A DNA stretch of 64,000 bases. Source: Caballeronia udeis. GTDB taxonomy: Bacteria; Pseudomonadota; Gammaproteobacteria; Burkholderiales; Burkholderiaceae. Location of the stretch: assembly GCF_001544555.2 (NCBI RefSeq), contig NZ_FCOK02000037.1, positions 1 through 64,000 of the forward strand, in the 5' to 3' direction. The notes under the pieces were generated by a model that ran no database searches, was not told the origin of the DNA, and worked only from the letters and a program-made list of their open reading frames with translations. This document shows positions 33,694-43,395 of the stretch, piece after piece. The translations under genes and the position numbers were made by a program. Positions within the stretch are counted from its first letter, which is position 1, and each line of letters begins with the position of its first letter.

Positions 33694-34698
33694 TTATTGG
33701 GTCTCTCTAGAATTTTGTTTGAGTTGTTCGATGAAGCGCCGGCATTCGGCCGGCAGCGGCGCTTCGACCTGAAGCGTCTCGCCGGTCGCCGGATGCACGA
33801 GTTTCAGCCGGAACGCGTGCAGAAACATGCGTTTGAGCGACGGATTGGCGTCGGTGCGCACCAGATTCTTGTTTAGCGCAAAGTCGCCGTATTTGGTGTC
33901 ACCGGCGATCGGCAGGCCGATATGCGCCATGTGCACACGAATCTGATGCGTACGACCGGTCTTCAATTCCGCCTCGACCCACGCGTACTCACTGAAACGC
34001 TCGATCAGGTTGAACACAGTATGCGACGCGAGGCCGTCGTCCTGGACCCGCACGCGGCGCTCGCCCTCGGGCGTGAGGTACTTGTGCAGCGGCTCCTTCA
34101 CGATCCGCCTGCGGCCCCAGCCCGCCAGCCAGTCGCCGTGACCAACGGCCTGGTAGCGTTTATCGATCAGGTTCTCGCGCATCTGCTCATGCACGTTGAT
34201 CAGCGCCGAGCGTTTTTTCGCGAGCATCAGCACGCCTGACGTCTCGCGATCCAGCCGATGCACCAATTCGAGGAATTTTGCCTGCGGGCGCGCGTTGCGC
34301 AATTGTTCGATGACGCCGAACGCCACGCCACTGCCGCCATGAACGGCGACACCGGCAGGTTTATCGATCACGATCAGATGATCGTCTTCAAATAGTATGG
34401 GGAATTCGGCTGCGGGCGCATTCGATGAAACCGGCGTTTCGTCCAGTTGCGCGGTACGAATAGGAGGGACGCGAACGAGATCGCCCATTTCCAGCCTGTA
34501 AGCGGCGTCGATACGGCCCTTGTTTACGCGCACTTCCCCGCTGCGCAAAATCCGGTAAATATGACTTTTCGGCACACCTTTACAGACGCGGAGTAAAAAA
34601 TTGTCGATACGTTGACCTGCCGCATTTTCGTCGATCTCGATCATGGAGACCTGTTCGCTTGCGACCTTTTTATGGGATGTTTTGCCTAACTCATTCAT
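33694..34698 (-). CDS. rluC: 23S rRNA pseudouridine synthase RluC
   Basis: RluC makes pseudouridines 955, 2504 and 2580 in 23S rRNA. The 334-residue protein has an N-terminal S4 RNA-binding domain (about 30-80, RIDNFLLRVCKGVPKSHIYR) and the catalytic motif HRLDRETSG with Asp150. It is divergent from rne across a 0.9-kb region, the same rluC/rne arrangement as in E. coli. Confidence 0.94.
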   Translation of the reverse strand: MNELGKTSHKKVASEQVSMIEIDENAAGQRIDNFLLRVCKGVPKSHIYRILRSGEVRVNKGRIDAAYRLEMGDLVRVPPIRTAQLDETPVSSNAPAAEFPILFEDDHLIVIDKPAGVAVHGGSGVAFGVIEQLRNARPQAKFLELVHRLDRETSGVLMLAKKRSALINVHEQMRENLIDKRYQAVGHGDWLAGWGRRRIVKEPLHKYLTPEGERRVRVQDDGLASHTVFNLIERFSEYAWVEAELKTGRTHQIRVHMAHIGLPIAGDTKYGDFALNKNLVRTDANPSLKRMFLHAFRLKLVHPATGETLQVEAPLPAECRRFIEQLKQNSRETQ

Positions 34699-35622
34699 TC
34701 TGAATATAATTTGCGGACAGTCTGGAAAAAGCCACTAAGCTGGCCGGATGTTGTCAGACTGTACAGGTGCAAGCGATAAACCGTTATTTTACTTGCGCCC
34801 AGGGCCAGTTGCTCACCCGGAAAACGGAGTAACAAGTTGCACGCACGACGATATCGCACGGCAGGGACGGTGCCCACAGGCGCGTTCGGTCGAGTCGATC
34901 GTCGACACGGTAACGGATTTTTGGCGATCAAGAATTTTATCGGCGAGAGACGATGAGGTCCGGACTTAAACCCGGCTTCTTCCGGATGTGACCCGGGTAT
35001 CAGGCAGGTATCGAAAAGATATCGCGCGGGTATCAGGTTAGGGTGAACGGAACATCGTCGCTTGGCCGTTGCGAAGAAAACGGCCTCTGCTGCAAGCTGC
35101 GCTGAAACGGGCGAAGCGTGGCGGAGGACGCAACAAGACGAGACACCCAACGCGGTTATCGGGCGCTTTGAGCACCCGGCAAACCGCAACGGCAACCTGC
35201 TGCAGGTTTGGAAAACGTCGGTCGGTTTGCTTGACGCGCGGGTTATGCGCGAAGACCCTCCACCCGTTTGACACTGTGTCAGGGCGCATCCGGCTGCTGC
35301 TGGCTGCGCTGCCGGCTCTTCAAGCAGTTTGAAGGACGTCGAGCCGCAGTGCTGTGTCGCTTAAGCCGCCAGCCGTTGCTTTACGGTGTGTCGAAGTCTG
35401 TTCGCATGTGCCCCAAGGCTTGCTGCCCGTCGCGACGCGTTTCGTCGCTGGCCGGCGGCCAGGCCCGTCCCAGGCAATTCTCCCCGCCAGAACTCCTGCG
35501 CAAGCGTGCTTTGTGACAACACACACAAAAAAGCGCGGCGCGCCCGCCCTCCTGCTTCACGCGACTGACAACCGCGCGAATTCGCTCGATGGGGGCCGGT
35601 AGAGCCGCTCTGGAGCCGTCCA
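34699..35622 (+). other. Long leader region of rne
   Basis: There is no supported gene in these 924 bases between divergent rluC and rne. E. coli rne has a long 5' leader through which RNase E controls its own mRNA, and a similar role is likely here (inference). A possible distal promoter is TTGTCA (34751-34756), 18 bases, GATAAA (34775-34780). CGGGTATCAGG occurs twice (near 34995 and 35032). The rne ATG has TGGAG about 8 bases upstream. Confidence 0.55.
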
Positions 35623-38600
35623 ATGAAACGCATGCTGTTTAACGCGACGCAGCAAGAAGAATTGCGCGTCGCCATCGTCGATGGGCAAAAACTCATCGAT
35701 ATCGACATCGAAACCGCCGGGCGCGAACAGCGCAAAGGCAATATCTACAAGGGAGTTGTTACCCGCATCGAGCCCTCGCTCGAAGCATGCTTCGTGAACT
35801 ACGGCGAAGACCGCCACGGTTTCCTGCCGTTCAAGGAAGTCGCCCGCCAGTATTTCAAGGACGGCGTCGACATGCGCTCCGCGCGCATCCAGGACGCGCT
35901 GCGCGAAGGCCAGGAACTGATCGTTCAGGTCGAAAAGGAAGAGCGCGGCAACAAGGGCGCAGCCCTGACCACGTTTATCTCGCTCGCCGGACGTTACCTC
36001 GTCCTGATGCCGAATAACCCGCGTGGCGGTGGTGTATCGCGCCGGATCGAAGGCGACGAGCGCCAGGAATTGCGCGAAACGATGGCCCAGCTCGATTTGC
36101 CGGAAGGCATGAGCATCATCGCGCGTACGGCAGGGATTGGCCGCTCGGCTGAAGAACTGCAGTGGGACCTGAATTACCTGATGCAATTGTGGCGCGCGGT
36201 GGAAGCGGCGTCGCAAAGCGGCGTGGCCGGCAAGCCGATGCTGATTTATCTCGAATCCAGCCTCGTGATCCGCGCAATCCGCGATTACTTCCAGCCGGAT
36301 ATCGGCGAAATTCTCATCGATACCACCGAAATCCATGACCAGGCCAGCGCCTTCATGGACATCGTGATGCCGGATAACTTGAGCAAAGTTAAGCGCTATC
36401 ACGACGACGTTCCCCTCTTCTCCCGTTTCCAGATCGAACACCAGATTGAAACCGCGTATTCGCGCACGGTGCCGTTGCCCTCGGGCGGCGCGATCGTGAT
36501 CGACCACACGGAAGCGCTGGTGGCTATCGACGTGAACTCGGCCCGCTCGACGAAGGGCGCGGATATCGAGGAAACAGCGACCCGCACGAACCTCGAAGCC
36601 GCCGACGAAGTCGCGCGCCAGCTGCGCCTGCGCGACCTGGGCGGTTTGATCGTGATCGACTTCATCGACATGGAGTCGGCCAAGAGCCAGCGCGAAGTCG
36701 AGCAGCGCCTGAAAGACGCGCTCAAGCACGACCGCGCGCGTGTACAAATGGGCAAGATTTCGCGCTTCGGTTTGATGGAACTGTCGCGTCAGCGCCTGCG
36801 TCCGGCCCTCTCCGAAGGCAGCCATGTGACGTGCCCGCGTTGTAACGGCACAGGCCACATTCGCGATACCGAATCGTCCGCGCTGCAAGTGCTGCGGATC
36901 ATTCAGGAAGAAGCGATGAAGGAAAACACCGCGGCAATTCATTGCCAGGTGCCGGTGGAAGTCACCGCCTTCCTGCTGAACGAAAAGCGTTCGGAAATCA
37001 ACAAGATCGAGTCGCGTTTCAAGGTCAACGTCGTGTTGATCCCGAACAAGCATCTCGAAACGCCGCATTACAAGCTGGAACGCCTGCGTCACGACGACAC
37101 GCGTCTGGACGAGCCGCGTGCATCCTGGAAGATGGCCGAAGAAGCGGCGCACGAACTGGAATCCGAAACGGGTTACAGCAAGCGCACCGAAGAAATCAAG
37201 CCGAAGCAGGAAGCGATGGTCAAGGGCATCACGCCGACATCGCCCGCGCCGAGCGCGCCGGTGAAGGTGGCCACTCCGGTTGCAGCGCCTGCGCCGGTGG
37301 TGGCGGCGTCGACGGGTGGGTTTATCGGCTGGCTGAAGAATCTGTTTGGCGTGCAGCCCGAAGTGAAACCGGCTCCTGCGCCCGTCGCAGCGCCCGCACC
37401 GGTACGTCCGGCACGTGGCGAACGGCCGGAGCGTTCGGGCCAGGGTGGTGACCGGAACCGGAATCGTCGTGGCGGTGCAGCTTCGCGCGATAGCGCTGCT
37501 GCCGCTAACGGCGCTACGCCAAGCGCACCGGGCACGGCAGGTGGTCGTCAAAACCCGCGCCGCGAGGAACGGGAACCGAAGGAAACGCGTGAACCGCGCG
37601 AAGCACGTGAAACCCGCGAGCCGCGGGAACCGCGTGAGCCGCGTGGTGGTCGTGAAGGCCGTGAGCCGCGTGAAGCACGCGAAGGTCGCGAACCGCGTGA
37701 GGCACGCGAAGGCCGTGAACCCCGCGAGCCGCGTGAAGTGCGCGAGCCACGCGAACCGCGCGAGAACCGTGGTGAGCGCACGCCGGAACGCGCTGAAGCC
37801 GCCGATCGCGGTGAACGCCGTGAACGTGGGGAACGTCCGGAACGGGGCGAACGCCGCAAGCCACAGCCGGAAGCCGCCGTCGAAGCGTTGACGCAAGGCG
37901 AAACGGTGGTGTCGGAGTTCACGGAAAGCACCCTGTCAGGCGGGGAATCGCAGCAGAACGGCAGCGCTGACGCGTTGCAGGCCGATCAGGCCAGCGCAGC
38001 GCGTGAAGGCGAAGAGCGTCGTCGTCGCCGTCGCGGTCGTCGTGGTGGACGCCGTGATCGTGAAGAAGAAGGCGTGACGGCCAATCAGGCCGCCGATACC
38101 GCTGAAAACGAAGGCAATGCTGACAGCGAACGGGCTCAAGCCGGTGTGTTCGACACGGATTCGTCGAATGAAACTGATGACAGCCGTGATTTCGCACCCG
38201 TTGCGGCCAAGCCGGTCGAGACGGCGCCGGCAGTGCAGGCACCCGAGTACGCACACGCAGTCACGGTCGAGCCGGTTTCAGCCGCCGCGATCAGTGTGAC
38301 GGAGTTGCCTGAACCGGTTCGTGTCGCGCAAGTTGCGCCGGTGGAAGCAGCGCCGGTGGAAGCGAGACACGCCGAGGCCGAAGGTTTTGTCGTGTCGCAT
38401 GCAGCACAGGAAGTTCATGCCGCTCAGGAAACCAGCGCAACGGTTGCTGAAGCTGAAGCACCTGCAGCGGACATCTTCGAGAAGCCAGTCTCACGACCGA
38501 TCGAAAACCCGTTCGGACCGGCGCCGACGGTAGCGGAAGAAAAGGTCGAAAGTCCTTTCGCCGATACCCCGAAGGCAGCAGAACCTGAGCCCGTCATTGC

Positions 38601-39063
38601 TCACGCTCAGCCGGAAGTGCACGTCGCTGAACCGGTCGAAACGGCGCCGGTCGCCGCGACGCAGGCATCGGAGACGGTTGCGTCGATCACAACATCACCC
38701 GCGCCTGTCGTGGTGGAGGTGTCTACGCCGGTCGAACCCGAGCCGGCGAAGACGTTTGAACCGGTGGAAACCGTGGCTCCCGCAGCACCCGCTCCCGTAG
38801 CGGTTGCTCCGTCCGCCCCAGTTGCTCCGGCAGCTCCGGTTGCTCCGCTCGCTGTGGTCACCCTGAAGGAAGAAGTGCTCAAGCCGATGCTGGATACGGC
38901 AGGCCTCGTTTGGGTGAACACCGACGCCGACAAGCTCCGCGCAGCCCGCGAAGCTGCCGCGCAGGCGGAAGCACCGAAGCGTGTGGTACGCGAACGCAAG
39001 CGCCTGCCGCCGCTCGACACCGCGCCGATGCAGCAAGTCGAAACGGGTAAAGACGCACACTAA
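35623..39063 (+). CDS. rne: Ribonuclease E
   Basis: RNase E is the main endonuclease of mRNA decay and rRNA/tRNA processing and the scaffold of the degradosome. The 1146-residue protein aligns with E. coli without gaps up to the zinc link: catalytic Asp303 and Asp346 and the tetramer-linking Cys404 and Cys407 (CPRCNGTGH) fall at the same numbers. An S1 domain lies near residues 35-125. The C-terminal half is disordered: a membrane-binding-like helix (GGFIGWLKNLFG, near 565), an Arg/Glu/Pro repeat tract (about 645-715), a second Arg-rich patch (near 805) and a Val/Pro/Ala/Glu-rich stretch. A terminator follows. Confidence 0.97.
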   Translation: MKRMLFNATQQEELRVAIVDGQKLIDIDIETAGREQRKGNIYKGVVTRIEPSLEACFVNYGEDRHGFLPFKEVARQYFKDGVDMRSARIQDALREGQELIVQVEKEERGNKGAALTTFISLAGRYLVLMPNNPRGGGVSRRIEGDERQELRETMAQLDLPEGMSIIARTAGIGRSAEELQWDLNYLMQLWRAVEAASQSGVAGKPMLIYLESSLVIRAIRDYFQPDIGEILIDTTEIHDQASAFMDIVMPDNLSKVKRYHDDVPLFSRFQIEHQIETAYSRTVPLPSGGAIVIDHTEALVAIDVNSARSTKGADIEETATRTNLEAADEVARQLRLRDLGGLIVIDFIDMESAKSQREVEQRLKDALKHDRARVQMGKISRFGLMELSRQRLRPALSEGSHVTCPRCNGTGHIRDTESSALQVLRIIQEEAMKENTAAIHCQVPVEVTAFLLNEKRSEINKIESRFKVNVVLIPNKHLETPHYKLERLRHDDTRLDEPRASWKMAEEAAHELESETGYSKRTEEIKPKQEAMVKGITPTSPAPSAPVKVATPVAAPAPVVAASTGGFIGWLKNLFGVQPEVKPAPAPVAAPAPVRPARGERPERSGQGGDRNRNRRGGAASRDSAAAANGATPSAPGTAGGRQNPRREEREPKETREPREARETREPREPREPRGGREGREPREAREGREPREAREGREPREPREVREPREPRENRGERTPERAEAADRGERRERGERPERGERRKPQPEAAVEALTQGETVVSEFTESTLSGGESQQNGSADALQADQASAAREGEERRRRRRGRRGGRRDREEEGVTANQAADTAENEGNADSERAQAGVFDTDSSNETDDSRDFAPVAAKPVETAPAVQAPEYAHAVTVEPVSAAAISVTELPEPVRVAQVAPVEAAPVEARHAEAEGFVVSHAAQEVHAAQETSATVAEAEAPAADIFEKPVSRPIENPFGPAPTVAEEKVESPFADTPKAAEPEPVIAHAQPEVHVAEPVETAPVAATQASETVASITTSPAPVVVEVSTPVEPEPAKTFEPVETVAPAAPAPVAVAPSAPVAPAAPVAPLAVVTLKEEVLKPMLDTAGLVWVNTDADKLRAAREAAAQAEAPKRVVRERKRLPPLDTAPMQQVETGKDAH

Positions 39064-39081
39064 ATACGTCTGATGTTTCGG

Positions 39082-39118
39082 AAAGCGCCACGTGACTCCG
39101 GTCCGTGGCGCTTTTTTT
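39082..39118 (+). terminator. Intrinsic terminator after rne
   Basis: Stem AAAGCGCCACG / CGTGGCGCTTT followed by a T-run, 20 bases after the rne stop. Confidence 0.9.
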
Positions 39119-39247
39119 ATTGTGCCGTAGAGAAATGACCGGGAAAACAGCGCAGCAGGCCGCCTTAAATCCGCCCTTCCGCTAAAATGAGTCGTTAGAC
39201 CTTCATAGCAGCCGCCCCACCGCCGCTGCGCGAGAAATAAAACGATC

Positions 39248-40357
39248 ATGTCCCGGCGCATCATTCCCGTCACCGATGTCAGCGCGATCCCGGATTTTGC
39301 CGGCATCGCAAGGACACCGCACGGACTGCTCACGGACCGGCTGTCGCGTGAGCTGCGCGATCTGCGCATATCGGTGACCGATCGTTGCAATTTCCGCTGC
39401 GTGTACTGCATGCCGCGCGAAGTCTTCGATAAAAACTACGAATTCCTGCCTCACAGCGCCCTGCTGTCGTTCGAGGAAATCGAGCGGCTGGCGCGGCTGT
39501 TCGTCGACCACGGCGTTGAGAAAATCCGGCTGACCGGCGGCGAACCGCTGCTGCGCAAGAACATCGAATTCCTGATCGAGCGGCTGGCGCTGCTGCGCAC
39601 GCCGGAAGGTCGCCCGCTCGACATCACGCTCACCACCAACGGGTCCATCCTCGCCCGCAAGGCGCGCTCGCTGAAAGACGCGGGGTTGTCGCGGGTGACG
39701 GTGAGTCTGGATGCACTCGACGACGCGTTATTTCGCCGCATGAACGACGCGGATTTCGCCGTCGCCGACGTGCTCGAAGGCATCGAGGCCGCGCACGCCG
39801 CCGGCCTGGCGCCACTGAAAGTCAACATGGTGGTCAAGCGCGGGACGAACGACGCCGAAATCGTGCCAATGGCGCGCCATTTCAAAGGCAGCGGCACGGT
39901 GCTGCGCTTTATCGAATATATGGACGTGGGTGCTTCGAACGGCTGGAACATGAGCGAAGTGCTGCCGTCGGCTGACGTGGTCGCCCGGATTGCCGAGCAT
40001 TTTCCGCTACGGCCGCTGGAAGCCCACAACGACGCCGAGACCGCACAGCGCTGGGGTTATGAGGATGGCAGCGGCGAGATCGGTGTCATTTCAAGCGTGA
40101 CGCGCGCGTTCTGCAGCTCCTGCACGCGCGCGCGCCTTTCTACCGAAGGCAAGTTGTACTTGTGCCTGTTCGCCACGTCGGGCCACGACTTGCGCGCGCT
40201 CATCCGTAGCGGTGCGAGCGACGCCACGATTGCCACGGCTATCGCCGGGATCTGGGAAGCGCGCACCGACCGCTACTCGCAACTTCGCGGCAGCAACGCG
40301 TTGCCCGCCACTGACCCGGACGCGCCGCGCGTCGAAATGTCTTATATCGGTGGCTGA
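39248..40357 (+). CDS. moaA: GTP 3',8-cyclase
   Basis: MoaA is a radical-SAM enzyme that rearranges GTP in the first step of molybdenum cofactor synthesis. The 369-residue protein has the N-terminal cluster motif CNFRCVYC (Cys47, 51, 54), the SAM-binding GGEP, and the C-terminal cluster cysteines in AFCSSCTRARLS plus a third in YLCLF. It ends in the Gly-Gly tail needed for activity. mobA begins one base after its stop. Confidence 0.97.
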   Translation: MSRRIIPVTDVSAIPDFAGIARTPHGLLTDRLSRELRDLRISVTDRCNFRCVYCMPREVFDKNYEFLPHSALLSFEEIERLARLFVDHGVEKIRLTGGEPLLRKNIEFLIERLALLRTPEGRPLDITLTTNGSILARKARSLKDAGLSRVTVSLDALDDALFRRMNDADFAVADVLEGIEAAHAAGLAPLKVNMVVKRGTNDAEIVPMARHFKGSGTVLRFIEYMDVGASNGWNMSEVLPSADVVARIAEHFPLRPLEAHNDAETAQRWGYEDGSGEIGVISSVTRAFCSSCTRARLSTEGKLYLCLFATSGHDLRALIRSGASDATIATAIAGIWEARTDRYSQLRGSNALPATDPDAPRVEMSYIGG

Positions 40358-40358
40358 C

Positions 40359-41000
40359 ATGGCCGAGGTGACTCGCCCGGGCGGCAGTCGTTTTCCGAAG
40401 CTCGACATTACCGGCGTAGTGCTGGCGGGTGGGCGCGGATCGCGCATGGGCGGTATCGATAAAGGCCTGCAGCCGCTCAACCTCGAACCGCTCGCGCTCC
40501 ATGCGCTGCGGGCGCTCAAGCCGCAATGCGGCGCGATGCTGATCAGCGCAAATCGCAGCCTCGAGATCTACGCGCAGCTTGGCATGCCGTTCCAGGCAAA
40601 GGTCATTGTCGACGCGTTTCCCGATTTTCCGGGCCCGCTTGCAGGAATATCGGCTGCGTTGCGCGCGGCGCAAACTGAATTCGTGCTGTTCGTGCCCTGC
40701 GACGCGCCATTCGTCGATCCTCATCTGGCCGAACGGTTATTCGAGGGCTTGAGCGCAGGACAAGCGGATATCGCGACGGCAGCAGTGGTCAATGCCGCCG
40801 GCGAGCGCCACGTGCATCCGGTTTTCGCGTTGCTGCGCGCGTCGCTGGCGGACGATCTCGACACGTTCATCCGTGCCGGCGAGCGTAAGGTACGCGCGTG
40901 GTACGCGCGCCACAAGGCGGTAGAAGTGATCTTCGCCAACGAGCGTGCGTTTTACAATGTCAACGATTTGCAGCAGCTAGCCGATCTCGAACGCGACTGA
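40359..41000 (+). CDS. mobA: Molybdenum cofactor guanylyltransferase
   Basis: MobA adds GMP to molybdopterin to form the guanine-dinucleotide cofactor used by nitrate and formate-type enzymes. The 213-residue protein has the nucleotidyltransferase motif VVLAGGRGSRMGGIDKGLQPL, the metal-binding VPCDAPF and a C-terminal VNDLQQL. The ATG at 40359 follows the moaA stop by one base, indicating coupling. Confidence 0.95.
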   Translation: MAEVTRPGGSRFPKLDITGVVLAGGRGSRMGGIDKGLQPLNLEPLALHALRALKPQCGAMLISANRSLEIYAQLGMPFQAKVIVDAFPDFPGPLAGISAALRAAQTEFVLFVPCDAPFVDPHLAERLFEGLSAGQADIATAAVVNAAGERHVHPVFALLRASLADDLDTFIRAGERKVRAWYARHKAVEVIFANERAFYNVNDLQQLADLERD

Positions 41001-41160
41001 GCACAGGTTCGTTTCGTTCCATGCTCAGGTTTGCGGTGAGCCCTCGGCTTGGTCAGTGCCGCGCTATGCAGCGGCTGCGCCAGCATCCTGGACACGCCTG
41101 CCTTTTTCACCGGTCCGCCCGCGGGCTTTGCGTCGCGACTCCGCTCCGATCCACCCATCA

Positions 41161-42495
41161 ATGAACACACCCAGGCACTTTTCGAGCTGCGTCGCCGAGT
41201 ACGATCCGAACGCGCTGCCTGTCAGCGCGGCGCAGGAGATCGTGCGTCAGTGGGCGTTGCCGCGCGGTCGCGCCGAGGTGGAACGCGTGCGCCTGTTCGA
41301 CGCACTTGATCGCGTGCTGGCTGAAGATGTCATTTCACCGATCAACGTCCCCTCTCACGACAACTCCGCGATGGACGGTTATGCGTTCGACGGCGCGGTG
41401 TTGTCGAATGGAGCGGATGGAGCCGATGGATCGGGCCTGCCAGACGATGCGCCGCTTCGCTTGACGCTTGCGGGTACCGCGCTCGCCGGACAGCCATTCG
41501 AAGGCCGTCCGCTCGCCACGCAATGCGTGCGCATCATGACCGGTGCGCTCATCCCGCCGGGGTGCGACACCGTCGTGCCGCAAGAACTCGTGCAGCGCAC
41601 CGGAGATACGGTCACGTTCACCGCCGCGAACATCGTGCGCGGCGCGAACCGGCGGCTGGCGGGCGAAGACCTCGCGCAGGGCCAGGCGGCGCTACGCAAG
41701 GGCCGTATCGTGCGGGCGTCGGATCTTGGCTTGCTGGCGTCGCTGGGTATTGACAACGTAGCGGTGCAACGGCGCTTGCGGGTTGCGTTTTTTTCAACAG
41801 GCGACGAATTGCGTTCAGTTGGCGAAGCACTCGCGCCGGGTTGCATCTACGATAGCAACCGCTATACCCTTTTCGCGATGCTGCGCCGGATGAACGTGGA
41901 ACCGGTGGATCTGGGCATCGTGCGTGACGATCGTGCATCGCTTGAACGAGCGTTGCGACAGGCCACGCAAGATGCCGATGTGGTGATCAGTTCGGGCGGT
42001 GTGTCGGTAGGCGACGCTGATTTCACGCGTGACCTGATGAACGCACTCGGCGACGTGGCGTTCTGGAAGATCGCGATGCGTCCCGGCAGGCCGCTCGCGT
42101 TTGGCCGCCTGTGGTCGGGCAAGCGTCCGGGGGAAGGCGAGTCGGCCTTGTTCTTTGGCTTGCCGGGCAATCCGGTCGCGGTGATGGCGACGTTTTATTT
42201 CATCGTGCGCGAGGCGCTGCTCGCCATGTCGGGTGCGACGCCGCATGCTGTGCCGTTGATATCGGCGAGAAGTACGCAGCCAATCAGCAAACGCGCCGGG
42301 CGCACGGAGTTTCAACGCGGCATTGCACACCGCGATACCGCGGGGCACTGGCATGTGGTGACAACCGGGCCGCAAGGCTCGGGGGTGCTGAGTTCAATGA
42401 GCGAAGCCAATTGCTTCATTGTCCTGAAGCACGACGCAGGAAATATCGATGCGGGAGACAGCGTGGATATCCTGCCATTCGACGGCCTGATCTAG
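41161..42495 (+). CDS. moeA: Molybdopterin molybdenumtransferase
   Basis: MoeA inserts molybdate into adenylylated molybdopterin. The 444-residue protein shows VPSHDNSAMDGYAFD early, GDELRSVGEALAPG and the SSGGVSVGDADFT motif centrally, and GLPGNPVAVMATF. The ATG at 41161 is chosen; the open frame reaches further upstream into non-family sequence. It ends the moaA-mobA-moeA group, with 160 bases between mobA and moeA. Confidence 0.96.
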   Translation: MNTPRHFSSCVAEYDPNALPVSAAQEIVRQWALPRGRAEVERVRLFDALDRVLAEDVISPINVPSHDNSAMDGYAFDGAVLSNGADGADGSGLPDDAPLRLTLAGTALAGQPFEGRPLATQCVRIMTGALIPPGCDTVVPQELVQRTGDTVTFTAANIVRGANRRLAGEDLAQGQAALRKGRIVRASDLGLLASLGIDNVAVQRRLRVAFFSTGDELRSVGEALAPGCIYDSNRYTLFAMLRRMNVEPVDLGIVRDDRASLERALRQATQDADVVISSGGVSVGDADFTRDLMNALGDVAFWKIAMRPGRPLAFGRLWSGKRPGEGESALFFGLPGNPVAVMATFYFIVREALLAMSGATPHAVPLISARSTQPISKRAGRTEFQRGIAHRDTAGHWHVVTTGPQGSGVLSSMSEANCFIVLKHDAGNIDAGDSVDILPFDGLI

Positions 42496-42628
42496 TTTCA
42501 AAGGCTTCTCGACAACCTGCTTCAAGAACCTGAACCTCAAGAACCTGGACCGCCGCGCCGTCATCACCTGAGCGGCTGAAACGGATGGTTCGAATGCATT
42601 GCACTATGACTGACAGGGCTTTTCCTTC

Positions 42629-42904
42629 ATGAAAAAACAGATTTCGTTCATCGCGCCGGGACAAACCGCCAAAGCGCTGATTCTCGTGTACCTCACCTTC
42701 AGCGTGCCCATTGTGCTGCTGGGGGTACTGGTCGCTTTCTTCCGATACGGCTCGGTCGAACTGAGCACCGTGACAAGCGCGCTGCTGCTCAACGCAATCC
42801 TCGGCTTCATCTTGCTGTGGATCGCATGTCACGCATACAACTGGGTGGCGTCGCGGTTCGGCGGCATTGAGATCGTCTTGTCCGACGCACCGGAAGAGGC
42901 ATGA
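42629..42904 (+). CDS. Small two-helix membrane protein, unknown function
   Basis: A 91-residue protein with two predicted membrane segments (about residues 15-38 and 46-70) and short polar ends (GGIEIVLSDAPEEA at the C-terminus). I do not recognise a family. The stop overlaps the start of the acetyltransferase (ATGA), so the two are probably made together. The upstream gap after moeA has a repeat of CAAGAACCTG. Confidence 0.75.
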   Translation: MKKQISFIAPGQTAKALILVYLTFSVPIVLLGVLVAFFRYGSVELSTVTSALLLNAILGFILLWIACHAYNWVASRFGGIEIVLSDAPEEA

Positions 42905-43395
42905 TGAGCACTCAAATCCGACCCGCAGCACCCGCCGATGCCGGCGCTATCTTTGGCTTGATGATCGAGCTGGCCGAGTTTGAAAAGCTCATGCATATGT
43001 TCATCGCCACCGAGACCGGCGTGCATGACGCCCTGTTCGGCGCGCGGCCGTCCGCCGAGGCGCTGGTGGCCGAAGAGAACGGGCACATAGTGGGCTATGC
43101 GCTGTTCTTCCAAAATTACTCGACCTTCCTCGGCAAGCGCGGCTTGTTTCTCGAAGACCTGTACGTGAAGCCGGCCACTCGCGGCAGCGGACTCGGCACG
43201 AAGATGCTGCGTGCGCTTGCGGCGCTGGCGGTGGAACGCCAGTGCGGCCGCTTCGAGTGGACCGTGCTCGACTGGAATCAAAACGCAATCGGCTTCTACG
43301 AGAAGATGGGGGCAACCGTGTTGCCCGACTGGCGCATCGTGCGCATTACCGGTGACGCACTGGCTACGCTGGCCTCGCCTGCTGCTGCAGACTAA
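42901..43395 (+). CDS. GNAT N-acetyltransferase, SSAT-like
   Basis: A 164-residue GNAT enzyme. The segment YSTFLGKRGLFLEDLYVKPA, followed by the acetyl-CoA loop TRGSGLGTKM (near 100-110) and DWNQNAIGFYEKMGA, matches the diamine/thialysine acetyltransferase branch, so a polyamine or small amine substrate is likely (inference). It is coupled to the small membrane protein upstream and converges on rmuC with a 4-base overlap of stop codons. Confidence 0.85.
   Translation: MMSTQIRPAAPADAGAIFGLMIELAEFEKLMHMFIATETGVHDALFGARPSAEALVAEENGHIVGYALFFQNYSTFLGKRGLFLEDLYVKPATRGSGLGTKMLRALAALAVERQCGRFEWTVLDWNQNAIGFYEKMGATVLPDWRIVRITGDALATLASPAAAD

Noticed and set aside
34751..34759. TTGTCAGAC in the rne leader, like the FadR-type operator core
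   Set aside because: A single 9-base match far from sugar-acid genes; it also overlaps a possible -35 element and is likely chance.
35557..37896. A 779-codon open frame on the minus strand opposite rne
   Set aside because: It lies wholly inside rne, which has every catalytic landmark, and reads as Arg/Phe/Thr-rich low-complexity sequence. It is a by-product of high GC and repeats in rne.
42587..42604. TGG...TTGCA upstream of the small membrane protein, like a sigma-54 promoter
   Set aside because: The GG to GC spacing is 2 bases too long for sigma-54.
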